Shown here in pieces: positions 10,190-19,345 of a stretch of DNA of 64,000 nt; the stretch's first letter is position 1; each line of letters opens with the position of its first letter. The DNA is taken from positions 5,539,001 through 5,603,000 of the forward strand of contig NZ_CP059139.1 of NCBI RefSeq assembly GCF_014109765.1. Direction: 5' to 3'. The notes beneath the pieces were generated by a model that saw only the letters and a list, made by a program, of their open reading frames with translations, had not been told where the DNA came from and ran no database searches. This DNA is from Pseudomonas berkeleyensis. Its GTDB lineage: Bacteria; Pseudomonadota; Gammaproteobacteria; Pseudomonadales; Pseudomonadaceae. The position numbers and the translations under genes were made by a program.

Positions 10190-10204
10190 GGGGGAAAATC
10201 TCCA

Positions 10205-10212
10205 TTGTTGTT
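10205..10212 (-). promoter_or_regulatory. candidate Crc/Hfq CA motif, TAXI operon
   Basis: AACAACAA on the minus strand, 16 nt before the binding-protein ATG, fits the AAnAAnAA motif bound by Hfq/Crc in Pseudomonas catabolite repression. Confidence 0.5.
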
Positions 10213-10255
10213 ATGGTTGCCGGCTCAGACATGAACCTAGGCACACAGAGCCTTT

Positions 10256-10271
10256 AGCAGGCGTCATGCCA
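10256..10271 (-). promoter_or_regulatory. sigma-54 (RpoN) promoter of the TAXI-TRAP operon
   Basis: TGGCATGACGCCTGCT on the minus strand. It keeps the invariant GG-N10-GC spacing and differs from the TGGCACG-N4-TTGCT consensus at two positions. It would start transcription near 10245, about 55 nt before the binding-protein gene. A neighbouring gene encodes a sigma-54 activator. An inverted repeat AAACCCC/GGGGTTT (10280-10301) lies just upstream. Confidence 0.72.
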
Positions 10272-10385
10272 GAACCGGAAAACCCCGGGCCAGAGGGGTT
10301 TCAACAACGAACACGGAGAGAGGTGCGCAAGATTCCGCCGACCTCGAACGCGGCCATAGGCAAAATTCCGCTTATGGCAGAGGCT

Positions 10386-10455
10386 CCCGTAGGGTGCGCC
10401 ATGCGCACCGAGCGAACACCGCCGTTCTAGGGTGCGTTCGCCCCACGCCACCCTA
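10386..10455. repeat. REP-like repeats
   Basis: Two degenerate units of the CGTAGGGTGCGC...GCGCACC type separated by about 25 bp, between the sigma-54 activator stop and the TAXI promoter. The same unit recurs at 11896, 23569 and 26831. Confidence 0.55.
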
Positions 10456-11796
10456 TATTTCTTCGCCGCCAGGCAGGTAATCGCTGCGGCTCAGGCCATG
10501 GCGCTGCATCTTCTCGTTGAGGGTGCGGCGTGGCAGTTGCAGCATCTCCATCACCGCCGCAATGTTGCCCTGGCATTGCAGCAGGGCGTTGCGCAGGCAT
10601 TGCGCCTCGAAGGTCTCCATCTGCTGCGCCAGTGACTGATCCACCACCTGCTCGTTCGAGGACGAATTGGAAAGCCCCAGCGCATGACGCTCGGCAGCGT
10701 TGGCCAACTCACGCACGTTGCCAGGCCAGTCATGGCTGAGCAGCCGCGCCAGCTCGCTCGGTGGCAGTGGCGGCGCCTCACGCTCATGACGCAGCGCAGC
10801 TTCGGCGGCGAAGTGCTCGAACAGCAACGGAATGTCTTCGCGGCGATCACGCAGCGGCGGAATGTGCAGGGTGGCGACGTTGAGGCGATAGAGCAGATCC
10901 TCACGGAAACGCCCGGCGCGCACCTCGTCCTGCAGATCCGGTTTGACCGCGCTGATCACCCGCAGGTCGACCTTGATGCTCTTGTTCGAGCCCAGGCGCT
11001 CCAGGGTTTTCTCCTGCAACACGCGCAGCAGCTTGACCTGCTGCGCCAGCGGCAGGCTTTCCACCTCATCGAGGAACAGCGTGCCGCCGTCGGCGTGCTC
11101 GATACGCCCGATGCGCCGGCCCTGGGCACCGGTAAAGGCGCCGCTCTCGTGGCCGAACAGCTCGCTCTCGAAGATGGTTTCCGGAATCGCTGCGCAGTTG
11201 AGCGCGGCGAAGGCCTTGCCGGCACGCGGGCTGAAGTCGTGCAGGCAACGCGCGACGCGTTCCTTGCCGCTGCCGGTTTCACCGCGAATCAGCACGTTGA
11301 CCGAGGTGCCGGCCAGTTCGAGGATCTGCCGCCGCAGATTTTCCATCGGCCGGGAAATGCCGATCAGCTGGTTTTCGATGCGGCCCTTGTCGGCCACCTG
11401 ACGACGCAGTTGGCGGTTCTCACAGACCAGGCGGCGCTTGTCCAGCGCGCGGCGCACGCTATCGAGCAAACGCTCGGGGGTGAAGGGCTTCTCGATGAAA
11501 TCGTAAGCACCCTGACGCAACGCCTGCACCGCCATCGGCACGTCGCCATGGCCCGTGACCAGAATCACCGGCAGGTCGGCATCTACTTGCAGCAGCTTGT
11601 CCAGCAATTGCAGGCCATCGCTGCCCGGCATGCGCACATCGCTGACGACGATACCGGGATAGTCGCGGTCGACCAGCGCCAACGCTTCTCTGGCACTGCT
11701 ACAGGTGCGCACCTCGAAGCCAGACAGCTCCAGCCACTGCTGAACCGCCTCGCGAATCGCCGCTTCGTCATCGACCACTATCACCTGATCGCTCAT
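10453..11796 (-). CDS. sigma-54-dependent response regulator, DctD family
   Basis: A 447-residue NtrC-class activator. Residues 1-120 are a receiver domain (acidic VDDE at 8-11, phospho-acceptor Asp53 in VSDVRMPG). A central AAA+ domain follows, with Walker A GETGSGKE and the sigma-54-contacting GAFTGA loop ([12 protein letters not shown]). The C-terminus is a Fis-type helix-turn-helix ([21 protein letters not shown]). The ATG at 11796 has a GGGAGG site. It is followed by a sigma-54 promoter for the TAXI operon, its most likely target. Its cognate sensor is encoded just upstream. Confidence 0.92.
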   Translation of the reverse strand: MSDQVIVVDDEAAIREAVQQWLELSGFEVRTCSSAREALALVDRDYPGIVVSDVRMPGSDGLQLLDKLLQVDADLPVILVTGHGDVPMAVQALRQGAYDFIEKPFTPERLLDSVRRALDKRRLVCENRQLRRQVADKGRIENQLIGISRPMENLRRQILELAGTSVNVLIRGETGSGKERVARCLHDFSPRAGKAFAALNCAAIPETIFESELFGHESGAFTGAQGRRIGRIEHADGGTLFLDEVESLPLAQQVKLLRVLQEKTLERLGSNKSIKVDLRVISAVKPDLQDEVRAGRFREDLLYRLNVATLHIPPLRDRREDIPLLFEHFAAEAALRHEREAPPLPPSELARLLSHDWPGNVRELANAAERHALGLSNSSSNEQVVDQSLAQQMETFEAQCLRNALLQCQGNIAAVMEMLQLPRRTLNEKMQRHGLSRSDYLPGGEEI

Positions 11797-11821
11797 GGCA
11801 CCTCCCGTTATGAACCGCGGC

Positions 11822-11863
11822 AGTGTAGCCCGGATGAATTCCAGGGGAGCAACCCCGGGTGTG
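11822..11863. repeat. REP-like hairpin (GTAGCCCGGAT type), degenerate
   Basis: GTAGCCCGGATGAATTCCAG followed by CAACCCCGGGTG resembles the REP unit at 23527 and 31921-31972. It lies in the spacer between the sensor kinase and regulator genes. Confidence 0.45.
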
Positions 11864-11895
11864 ACGAGCGTCACCCTCGGCGCAACGGCGACAGA

Positions 11896-11988
11896 CCGTA
11901 GGGTGCGCTGCGCGCACCGGTAATGTCATAGCGCAGAGGCATAACCCATGGCGCATCGATGGCTGCCGTGCCACGGCGCACCCTACGG
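11896..11988. repeat. REP pair overlapping the sensor kinase stop codon
   Basis: CCGTAGGGTGCGC (11896-11908) and its exact complement (11976-11988) form a 13-bp stem around 67 bp. The TAG stop codon of the kinase gene (11983-11985) lies inside the right arm. Confidence 0.75.
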
Positions 11989-13731
11989 CGCGGCCGGCAG
12001 GCTCAAGGTGAATACCGCGCCGTGCTCACCATTGGTTGCGCTCAACGTGCCGCCCAGTTCCCGCACAATGCCATAGGACACCGCCAGACCCAGGCCCAGG
12101 CCCTGACCCACCGGTTTGGTGGTGAAGAAGGGTTCGAACACGTGGCCCAAGGTCTCTTCGGCAATCCCGCCACCGCTGTCCTCGACCATCAGGCGGCACT
12201 CATCACCCAGCCGCACGATGCGCACGTCGAGGCTGCGCCGCTCGCTGTCGACCATCGCATCCAGCGCGTTGTGCAGCAGGTTGAGCAGCACCTGCTCCAG
12301 GCGAATGGCATCGCCCAGAACCAACGCATCGGCGGCCACCTCGACGTGCAGCTCCACCTGCTCGCTGCGAATGCGCGGCGCCAGCAATTGCAGCGCCTGC
12401 TCCAGCACGTCGCCCAGGCGCAAGCGCTCACTGAGGCCGGCCGGGGTCTTGCGGGCGAACGTCTTCAAATGCCCGGTCAGCGCCGCCATGCGTTGCAACA
12501 AGCCATCCATGCGTTGCAGGCCTTCGCGCATGGCCTCGGGCCGCCCGCTTTCGAGCAACAGCCGCTGGCTGCCCAGCTGCATCTGCAAGGCGGTCAGCGG
12601 CTGGTTGATCTCATGCGCCATGGCCGCTGACATCTGCCCCAGCGCCGCCATCTTGGCCGCATGCACCAAGCCCTCCTGGGCCTGGCGCAGCTCGGCGGTA
12701 CGCAACTCCACTTCGCGCTCCAGGCGCTCGCGAATGTTCGCCTGCAGACGCAGGTTCTTGCGCCGCTGGGCGAGGAACAGCAGCAGGAAAGTCAGCGCCA
12801 GCCAGGCACCGGCCGCCGCCAGGCTGTAGCTGAGGCGAGCATCGGCCAGGTTGCTGGGATCACTGAGCAGATGCAGCGTCCAGCCTTCATCGGGCAACGT
12901 CATCCGCTGCCAGAGGTAATCGCGCGGCCCATCGGGGCCGTCCAGGCGCGTCCAGGCCGTCTCGTCGTCGATATAGCGATGAACACGGCTGGGTAAGGGC
13001 TTGAGCGCCTGCTCGGCGTATTTGCGCACGTCGATCAGCTCGGCGCGCGCCTGATCGTCCAGTGCCTGCAAGGTACGAAAACGCCAGGCCGGACGATTGC
13101 TGAGAATCGCCACCTGGTGACTGTCGGCCACCAGCAGCACGCCGGGTTGATCCACCCATTCGCGCTGCAATTCCTCCAGCTCCAGCTTGACCACCAACAC
13201 GCCGATCAGGCTGCCATCGTCGTCACGCACGACATGGGACAGGAAGTAGCCGGGTATGCCGGTGGTCACACCGACGGCGAAGTAACGGGCACCACCTTCG
13301 CGCAACGCATTCTGGAAATAGGGGCGGAAGGCGTAGTTGTTGCCGACGAAGCTGCTCCAGTCGCGCCAGTTGCTGGCCGACAGCGTCTCACCCTGGGTGT
13401 CGAGCAGGTACAGAACGGTGGAACCGGCCGCCTTGTTCAGGCGCTCCAGACGCAGGTTGAGCGCCATGCGCAGGTGGCGATCCTCCGGCGCACGCAGCAG
13501 GCTGCGGATATCGCTGTCCAGCGACAGCACCTCCGGCACCGAGTTGAAGCGCTCGACCAGCGTGCGAATCGACTGCGCATAGAGTTGCAGCTGACCGCGC
13601 GCCTCCAGGCTGCGTTCGACCCATGCACGCTGCTCGGCATAACGCCCGGCGAGCCACACGCTCAACACCAGCCCGACCAGAATCGGCAGGACGGTGAAGA
13701 GCACGCGATGGCGTTGCAGCAACGTGGACAT
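11983..13731 (-). CDS. sensor histidine kinase, DctB-like
   Basis: A 582-residue membrane kinase. A first helix (VLFTVLPILVGLVLSVWLAG, near residue 10-30) precedes a periplasmic double-Cache domain of about 260 residues containing the DctB-type stretches VLYLLDTQGETLSASNW and PYFQNALREGGARYFAVGVTT. A second helix lies near residue 300, followed by a coiled coil, an H-box (AAMAHEINQPLTAL) and an ATPase domain (NLLHNALDA, VEDSGGGI, GLGLGLAVSYG). DctB homologues sense C4-dicarboxylates; the actual ligand here is not known. It presumably phosphorylates the DctD-like regulator encoded downstream. Confidence 0.9.
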   Translation of the reverse strand: MSTLLQRHRVLFTVLPILVGLVLSVWLAGRYAEQRAWVERSLEARGQLQLYAQSIRTLVERFNSVPEVLSLDSDIRSLLRAPEDRHLRMALNLRLERLNKAAGSTVLYLLDTQGETLSASNWRDWSSFVGNNYAFRPYFQNALREGGARYFAVGVTTGIPGYFLSHVVRDDDGSLIGVLVVKLELEELQREWVDQPGVLLVADSHQVAILSNRPAWRFRTLQALDDQARAELIDVRKYAEQALKPLPSRVHRYIDDETAWTRLDGPDGPRDYLWQRMTLPDEGWTLHLLSDPSNLADARLSYSLAAAGAWLALTFLLLFLAQRRKNLRLQANIRERLEREVELRTAELRQAQEGLVHAAKMAALGQMSAAMAHEINQPLTALQMQLGSQRLLLESGRPEAMREGLQRMDGLLQRMAALTGHLKTFARKTPAGLSERLRLGDVLEQALQLLAPRIRSEQVELHVEVAADALVLGDAIRLEQVLLNLLHNALDAMVDSERRSLDVRIVRLGDECRLMVEDSGGGIAEETLGHVFEPFFTTKPVGQGLGLGLAVSYGIVRELGGTLSATNGEHGAVFTLSLPAAP

Positions 13732-13769
13732 GGGCAGCTCGATGGCGAGGACTGCCGCATGTTACCCCA

Positions 13770-14954
13770 TCAGCGATAGAGGTCAGCGCGGCTCCATGGC
13801 AGGTCGTGATGGCCGTCCGCGTAGGGTTTCACCGCGAGAATCTGGTGCAGGTTCATCCAGCCATGCTGGAAGCCGTAGGCGCAGCCGGCCAGGTACAAAC
13901 GCCAGATGCGCAGCGACTTTTCCGGCACCCACTGCGCGGCGGCCTGTAACTGTCGCTCCAGGCCCTGACTCCACAACTGCAGCGTGCGCGCGTAATGCAG
14001 ACGCAGGCTCTCGACATCGACGACCTCCAGCCCGGCCTCGCTGATCGCCTTGGCGATGGTCACCAGGTGCGGCAACTCACCCTGGGGAAAGACGTAGCGG
14101 TCGATGAACTCGCCCGCACCACGCGCCACCGGGCGGCCGTCGGTGAAACGCGAGGTAATGCCATGGTTCATCACCAGGCCACCGGGTCTGACCGCACCGA
14201 ACAGACGCTCGCAATACAGCAGCAGATTGGCATGGCCGACGTGCTCGAACATGCCGACGCTGACCACCTTGTCGAAGCGTCCGTCCTGCGGCAGGTCGCG
14301 GTAATCCAGCAGTTCCAGGGTGACGCGTTCGCTGAGCCCCTCCTCGGCCACACGTTGCAACCCCAGCTCCAGCTGCGCCTTGCTCAGGGTGATGCCGTAG
14401 ACCTCGACATCGAACTCGCGTGCGGCGAAACGCGCCAGGCCGCCCCAGCCACAACCGACGTCGAGCAATCTGTCGCCTGGCTGCAGGCGCAGCTTGCGAC
14501 ACAGGTGACGCAACTTGGCCTGCTGGGCCTGGTCGAGGTCTTCCTGGCCGGTTTCGAAATAGGCGCAGGAGTAGACCATGTCGCGATCCAGCCACAGGCG
14601 GTAGAACTCATTGGACAGGTCGTAGTGGTAACTGATGGCGGCGGCGTCACTACCCTTGTCGTGGACGGTGTACAACTCGGTGGAGGTGGATTCATCACCG
14701 AGCAGCGCCGTGCTCAGCGCGTCACCGACTTCGATCGCCTCTTCTATGGGGCCTTCCAGATCCACCCGGCCTTCGACATAGGCCGCGCCCAGCGCATCCA
14801 GGCTGGGGTGAGCCAGTTGCATGACCAGCGCGGGATCTTTCACCACCAGCGTCACCCTGGGTTTCGGCCCCAGATCGATCTGCTTGCCGTCCCATAATTT
14901 CAGGCGCAGCGGTAGTTGCAGATCACGAAATGCAGCGGGCAATTGCGCGAGCAT
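13770..14954 (-). CDS. cfa: cyclopropane-fatty-acyl-phospholipid synthase
   Basis: Transfers a methylene from SAM to unsaturated acyl chains of membrane phospholipids. The 394-residue protein has the N-terminal lipid-binding region (LVVKDPALVMQLAHPSLDALGAAYVEG) and a SAM-methyltransferase domain: DVGCGWGGLARFAA, then GITLSKAQ, MFEHVGHANL and RYVFPQGELP, all diagnostic of the Cfa family. The frame is open to 15206, but the ATG at 14954 is chosen because AGGAGGG precedes it at proper spacing; an ATG six bases earlier abuts that site too closely. Confidence 0.93.
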   Translation of the reverse strand: MLAQLPAAFRDLQLPLRLKLWDGKQIDLGPKPRVTLVVKDPALVMQLAHPSLDALGAAYVEGRVDLEGPIEEAIEVGDALSTALLGDESTSTELYTVHDKGSDAAAISYHYDLSNEFYRLWLDRDMVYSCAYFETGQEDLDQAQQAKLRHLCRKLRLQPGDRLLDVGCGWGGLARFAAREFDVEVYGITLSKAQLELGLQRVAEEGLSERVTLELLDYRDLPQDGRFDKVVSVGMFEHVGHANLLLYCERLFGAVRPGGLVMNHGITSRFTDGRPVARGAGEFIDRYVFPQGELPHLVTIAKAISEAGLEVVDVESLRLHYARTLQLWSQGLERQLQAAAQWVPEKSLRIWRLYLAGCAYGFQHGWMNLHQILAVKPYADGHHDLPWSRADLYR

Positions 14955-15428
14955 GGTCATCCCTCCTGGCCAGGTTTCATGGAACCTGAAGCAGATGACC
15001 TGAGCAATTTGGCCTGGTTCGTTCATTGCGACTAACGGCTCGAACAGCGGCGGCAACACGCGACGGCAAGCAATTTCATGCGCCCAATTAATGCGTAAAA
15101 CAAAACAAAATCCATTAAAAATGCATTGGATGGATTTATAACGCCCTGCCATAGTCCCAAGCACCCTCGTGCCACTTGCCAGGTTCTCGCACAGGCTCAG
15201 ATTCACGTCCTACCCCAATAAAACGGCGCCGATCAGCCATTCGAGCTGCCGAAAAGAATAACGACCACCCATGACTTTTTCTCGTTGCCTGCCTCCGCAA
15301 AACCTCCACCTCGCCATGCGCCGGTGGTTCCTGATCGAAGGGGAGCCGAACCGCGGCATGCCTGCCCCTGAACGCGCAGCGCGTTGCACGAGACGTCCCA
15401 TCCCCCTCACGAATCAGGAGTGCGTCCT
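14955..15428. other. intergenic region between cfa and a chemoreceptor gene
   Basis: About 470 bp with divergent genes on each side. It contains an AT-rich inverted repeat AAATCCAT (15108-15115)/ATGGATTT (15130-15137), unusual in this GC-rich DNA and a possible operator for cfa. No ORF or RNA gene in it looks real. Confidence 0.5.
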
Positions 15429-17351
15429 ATGTATCGCTGGCTTGCCAATCTGAGTGTCGGCAGAAAACTGATGACGGGCTTCGGCCTGCTGCTGCTGATG
15501 AGCCTTCTGATCTTCTGGGCAGGCTGGGACTCCATCAACAACCTGTCCTACCGCATGGATCGCATGAGCGCGGTCAACCACCTGATGCAGGATCTCTCGG
15601 AAATGCGCCTGGCGCGCGCCGCCTACCTGCAGAGCGGTGGAGACGAGAAGAGCGCCAGCGAGCTGAAGCAGAAGATCGCCAGCATCGAGCAGAACCTGGC
15701 GGGCCTGCGCGGCTTCTTCACGACCGACGCCAACCGGCAGCGGATCGCCCAGATGGATCAGGCCCTGACCAGCTACCAGGCCATCATTCAAGACCTGCAA
15801 GGGGCCTACCAGCAGATCGCGACCTCGCGTAACGAACGCCGCAGCAGCGGCGACCAGGCCCTCGCCGCACTGGACAAGCTCGACGGCTACGTCAGCGACG
15901 ATACGCAGGACATGCTCGGCACGCACGAACGCTACAAGGTGGTGAAGACCATCCAGATGCAGTTCCTCTACGCCCGTTTCGAGACACGCGCCTATAGCTA
16001 CAGCGGCAAGAAGGATCAGTACCAGTCCACCGTCGATGCCATCGACAAGACTCTTGCCAATCTCCAGCCCCTGCGGGAAACGCTGAGCGATGCGCCGCCC
16101 GAGCTGTTCCAGGCGATGGAGCAATCCATCCGCACCTACCGCGATACGCTCGACACCCACCAGGCCGCCCTGCAACGCATCGACGGTGATCTGCAGCAGG
16201 CTCAGCAACTGGTGCTGTCGATGGTCGAGAACTGCCTGGCGCTGTATGAAAACCAGATGCAGCAGCGCACTGAAGACACCCGTCATGCCGCCTGGATACT
16301 GCTCACCTGCCTGGGCCTGGCCCTGGTTTTCGGGATCGCCGGTGCAACGCTGATCACCCGGCAGATCGTCCCGGCTCTGCGCAACGCCCTGCACAACGTG
16401 CAGCGCATCGCCAGCGGCGACCTCAGCCATCAGGACAACGTGCAGCGTACGGACGAGATCGGCCAGTTGCAGCATGGCGTCAGCGCCATGGCCAGCAGCC
16501 TGAGGCAACTGATCGGGCATATCGGCGACGGCGCGACGCAGATCGCCAGCGCCACCGAAGAACTCTCCGCCATCACCCAGCAGACCCGTGCCGGTGCCAA
16601 CGAGCAGAAACTGGAAACCGACCAGGTCGCCACCGCCATGCACGAGATGGCCACCTCGGTGCAGGACGTGGCGCGTAATGCGGTCGAAACGGCGCACGCG
16701 GTCGAACTCACCGCGCAGGACGCCAGCAACGGCGCGCAGATCGTCAGGAAGGCCATCGAACAGATCAACAGCCTGTCCGGAGAAGTCGAACTGACCGGCG
16801 AGGCCATCAGTGCCCTGGCCGAGGAAAGCGGGCGCATCGGCAGCATGCTCGACGTCATCAAGTCGGTCGCCGAGCAGACCAACCTGCTGGCCCTCAATGC
16901 CGCCATCGAGGCCGCCCGTGCCGGGGAAGCCGGGCGCGGCTTCGCCGTGGTCGCCGACGAGGTGCGTGGTCTGGCCCAGCGCACCCAGCAGTCCACCCAG
17001 GAAATCGAGGCGCTGATCGCCGCCCTGCAACAAGGCACGCTCAAGGCCGTGCAACGCATGGAAGGCAGCCGCAGCCTGACCCACAACAGCGTCGAGCTGG
17101 CCCGTCAGGCCGGCGATGCGTTGCAGAGCATCACCGCGAGCATCGGCAACGCCCAGGGCATGACCCAGCAGATCGCCGCCGCCGCCGAGCAACAAGGCGC
17201 CGTCGCCGAGGAAATCAACCGCAGCGTGCTCAATGTGCGCAGCATCACCGAGCAGGCCTACACCGCCAGCGAACAGACCAGCCAAGCGAGCCTGGAGCTG
17301 GCCCGCCTCGGCAGTACGCTGCAAAACCAGGTGCAGCGTTTTCGACTGTGA
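15429..17351 (+). CDS. methyl-accepting chemotaxis protein, large helical sensor domain
   Basis: A 640-residue chemoreceptor. Helix 1 is at residues 12-32; an all-helical periplasmic domain of about 260 residues follows (size fits the HBM type); helix 2 is near residues 290-320 ([19 protein letters not shown]). HAMP and a cytoplasmic signalling domain come next, with the conserved hairpin tip [19 protein letters not shown]. The ATG at 15429 is chosen over upstream in-frame codons because AGGAG lies 8 nt before it. The ligand is not predictable. It converges on the ABC permease gene with only 9 bp between. Confidence 0.92.
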   Translation: MYRWLANLSVGRKLMTGFGLLLLMSLLIFWAGWDSINNLSYRMDRMSAVNHLMQDLSEMRLARAAYLQSGGDEKSASELKQKIASIEQNLAGLRGFFTTDANRQRIAQMDQALTSYQAIIQDLQGAYQQIATSRNERRSSGDQALAALDKLDGYVSDDTQDMLGTHERYKVVKTIQMQFLYARFETRAYSYSGKKDQYQSTVDAIDKTLANLQPLRETLSDAPPELFQAMEQSIRTYRDTLDTHQAALQRIDGDLQQAQQLVLSMVENCLALYENQMQQRTEDTRHAAWILLTCLGLALVFGIAGATLITRQIVPALRNALHNVQRIASGDLSHQDNVQRTDEIGQLQHGVSAMASSLRQLIGHIGDGATQIASATEELSAITQQTRAGANEQKLETDQVATAMHEMATSVQDVARNAVETAHAVELTAQDASNGAQIVRKAIEQINSLSGEVELTGEAISALAEESGRIGSMLDVIKSVAEQTNLLALNAAIEAARAGEAGRGFAVVADEVRGLAQRTQQSTQEIEALIAALQQGTLKAVQRMEGSRSLTHNSVELARQAGDALQSITASIGNAQGMTQQIAAAAEQQGAVAEEINRSVLNVRSITEQAYTASEQTSQASLELARLGSTLQNQVQRFRL

Positions 17352-17360
17352 GGCCGCTGG

Positions 17361-18368
17361 CTAACGACGCCTGAGCAGGGCCACGAAAAACACCCCGCCG
17401 ATGGCGGCGGTGACGATGCCGATGGGCAGATCCTGCGGCGCCAGCCAGGTGCGCGCCGCGACATCGACCCAGACCAGGAACAGCGCACCGAGCAGCGCCG
17501 CCACCGGTAGCAGGCGGCGGTGCTCGGCGCCGACCAGGAAACGCGCCACGTGCGGCAGCATCAGGCCGACGAAGCCGATGGCGCCGGACAGCGACACCAG
17601 CACGCCGGTCAGCAGCGAGGCCACCACGAACACCAGCAGACGCACCCGGCGTGGTTCAAGGCCGAGGCTTACCGCGCTCTGCTCGCCAGCCATCAGCGCG
17701 TTCAGCGCGCGCCCCAATCCCAGCAGCACGGCCAGCGCCAGCAACAGGCACACGGCCGGCAGCCAGAGCAGTTCCCAACGCGCCAGGCCGAGGCCGCCAA
17801 GCATCCAGAACAGCACCGAACTGGCCGCGTGCGGGTTGCCCAGGTACAGCAGCAGGTTGCTCGCCGCCATCATCACGAACGACACCGCCACCCCGGCCAG
17901 CAGCAGGCGGTCGCTCTCCAGCCGCCCGCTGCGACTGGCGATGGCCAGCACCAGCAGCATGCTCGCCAATGCGCCGACGAAGGCCGCCAACGGCAGGCTG
18001 AGCAGCCCGGCGAACTCGCCCAGGTAGAGCACCACGAGCACCGCACCGAAGGCCGCGCCGGAGCTGACGCCGAGCAGGTGCGGGTCAGCCAGCGGGTTGC
18101 GCGTCACCGCCTGCAAAGCGGTGCCGACCAGCGCCAGCCCGGCGCCCACCAGCGCGCCGAGCAGCACCCGTGGCGCGCGCAGTTGCCAGACGATGCTGTC
18201 CTGCCCACTGCTGACCGGCGCAGCGGGCGTGATGCCGAACAGGTGCTGGCCGAGGATCGCCAGCACGCGTTCGAGCGGCACCTGCGCCGCGCCGAAACCC
18301 AGCGAAACCGCACAGGACAGCGCCAGCAACACGATCAACCCGAGCAGCAACAGGCGATAGCGACTCAC
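17361..18368 (-). CDS. FecCD/BtuC family ABC transporter permease
   Basis: A 335-residue inner-membrane permease with about ten helices. It has the FecCD/BtuC landmarks LRAPRVLLGALVGAGLALVGTALQ, NPLADPHLLGVSSGAAFGAVL and GAIGFVGLMLPHVARFLVG. It is the last gene of a riboswitch-controlled operon (TonB receptor, ATPase, binding protein, permease), overlapping the binding-protein gene by 4 bp. Cargo is a corrinoid or metal chelate; the B12 riboswitch supports corrinoid, a candidate Zur box suggests a metal link. Confidence 0.92.
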   Translation of the reverse strand: MSRYRLLLLGLIVLLALSCAVSLGFGAAQVPLERVLAILGQHLFGITPAAPVSSGQDSIVWQLRAPRVLLGALVGAGLALVGTALQAVTRNPLADPHLLGVSSGAAFGAVLVVLYLGEFAGLLSLPLAAFVGALASMLLVLAIASRSGRLESDRLLLAGVAVSFVMMAASNLLLYLGNPHAASSVLFWMLGGLGLARWELLWLPAVCLLLALAVLLGLGRALNALMAGEQSAVSLGLEPRRVRLLVFVVASLLTGVLVSLSGAIGFVGLMLPHVARFLVGAEHRRLLPVAALLGALFLVWVDVAARTWLAPQDLPIGIVTAAIGGVFFVALLRRR

Positions 18369-19345
18369 TGGGCGAAAACCTCGGGATGCAGCGCGGCAGC
18401 CAGGGTCTCGATAGCGGCGGCGTTATCCAGGCTCGGTGTGACGGCGAGGTAGGAGAGCACCACGAAACGCTGCTCGCGGATCGCCGTGACGCCTTGCAAG
18501 GCCGGATGCTGCAGGAGGAAGTCGCGCTTCTGTGCGGCCGTGCGCTCGCCATAGTCGACGATCAGGATCAGCTCGGGATCCTCCTCGACCACCGACTCCC
18601 AGCCGACCTTCATCCAGTTGGCTGCGACGCTGTCCATCACATTGCGCCCGCCGGCCGCCTCGATCAGCGGCTGCGGCATGCCCAAACGCCCGGCGCTGAA
18701 GGGCACGTCCTCGCCGCTGTCGTAGACGAACACCCGCGGCCGCGTCGGCTGCACGCCCAGACGTGCCTGCACCGCCGCCACCCGCACCTGCATGCCCTGC
18801 ACCAGGGCCTCGGCGCGATCCACGACGGCGAAGATACGGCCGAGGTTGCGCAGGTCGTTGTAGACATCGTCGAGGCTGGCAACGCGGCCGGGCATGACAT
18901 GCGCACAGGACTCGCTCAGCTCGTAAACCGGGATGTCGAAGCGCGCCAGGCTGGCCGGGGTGATCTCGCCGCCGATGCGCATGCCGTAGTTCCAGCCGGC
19001 AAAGACGAAGTCGGTGCCGGCATCGAGCAGGTTCTCCAGCGACGGGTAGCGCGCGGCCAGTTCGGGCAGGCCGTCGAGTTGCGCGCGCATGTCCGGGTCG
19101 AGGGTCTTCCAGCCGCTGATGCCGGTGTAGCCGGCCATGCGCTCGCGCAGGCCCAGGGCCAGCAACATGGCGGTCATGTTGACGTCATGGCTGACCGCAC
19201 GCTGCGGCGGCTGCTCGATGGTTACCTGACGGTCGCAGCTGGTCACGGTGGCGGCCCAGGCGGGGCTGGCGGGGCTGGCCAGCAACAGAGACGAGAGCAC
19301 GAGCGTGGGTAGGAGCGGCTTCAGCCGCGAATGGCACAGACTCAT
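18365..19345 (-). CDS. BtuF/FecB-type periplasmic binding protein
   Basis: A 326-residue secreted binding protein. From the ATG at 19345 the N-terminus is a long signal peptide (SRLKPLLPTLVLSSLLLAS...AWAA). The mature protein has family III features: VTSCDRQVTIEQPPQRAVS, then LGLRERMAGYTG and LENLLDAGTDFVFAGWNYG. The start overlaps the ATPase stop as TGATG, implying translational coupling. Odd point: codons 5-12 are formed by a REP-type repeat (19309-19332). The frame is open upstream to 19492 but that part lies inside the ATPase gene. Confidence 0.9.
   Translation of the reverse strand: MSLCHSRLKPLLPTLVLSSLLLASPASPAWAATVTSCDRQVTIEQPPQRAVSHDVNMTAMLLALGLRERMAGYTGISGWKTLDPDMRAQLDGLPELAARYPSLENLLDAGTDFVFAGWNYGMRIGGEITPASLARFDIPVYELSESCAHVMPGRVASLDDVYNDLRNLGRIFAVVDRAEALVQGMQVRVAAVQARLGVQPTRPRVFVYDSGEDVPFSAGRLGMPQPLIEAAGGRNVMDSVAANWMKVGWESVVEEDPELILIVDYGERTAAQKRDFLLQHPALQGVTAIREQRFVVLSYLAVTPSLDNAAAIETLAAALHPEVFAQ
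19309..19332. repeat. REP unit inside the signal-peptide coding region
   Basis: GTAGGAGCGGCTTCAGCCGC followed by GAAT, the same family as the hairpin at 47745-47797. Here it is read as the basic n-region (SRLKPLLP) of the binding protein's signal peptide. Confidence 0.7.

Noticed and set aside
15414..17324. 636-codon minus-strand open frame
   Set aside because: Exact shadow of the chemoreceptor gene; no signal peptide, motif or ribosome-binding site.
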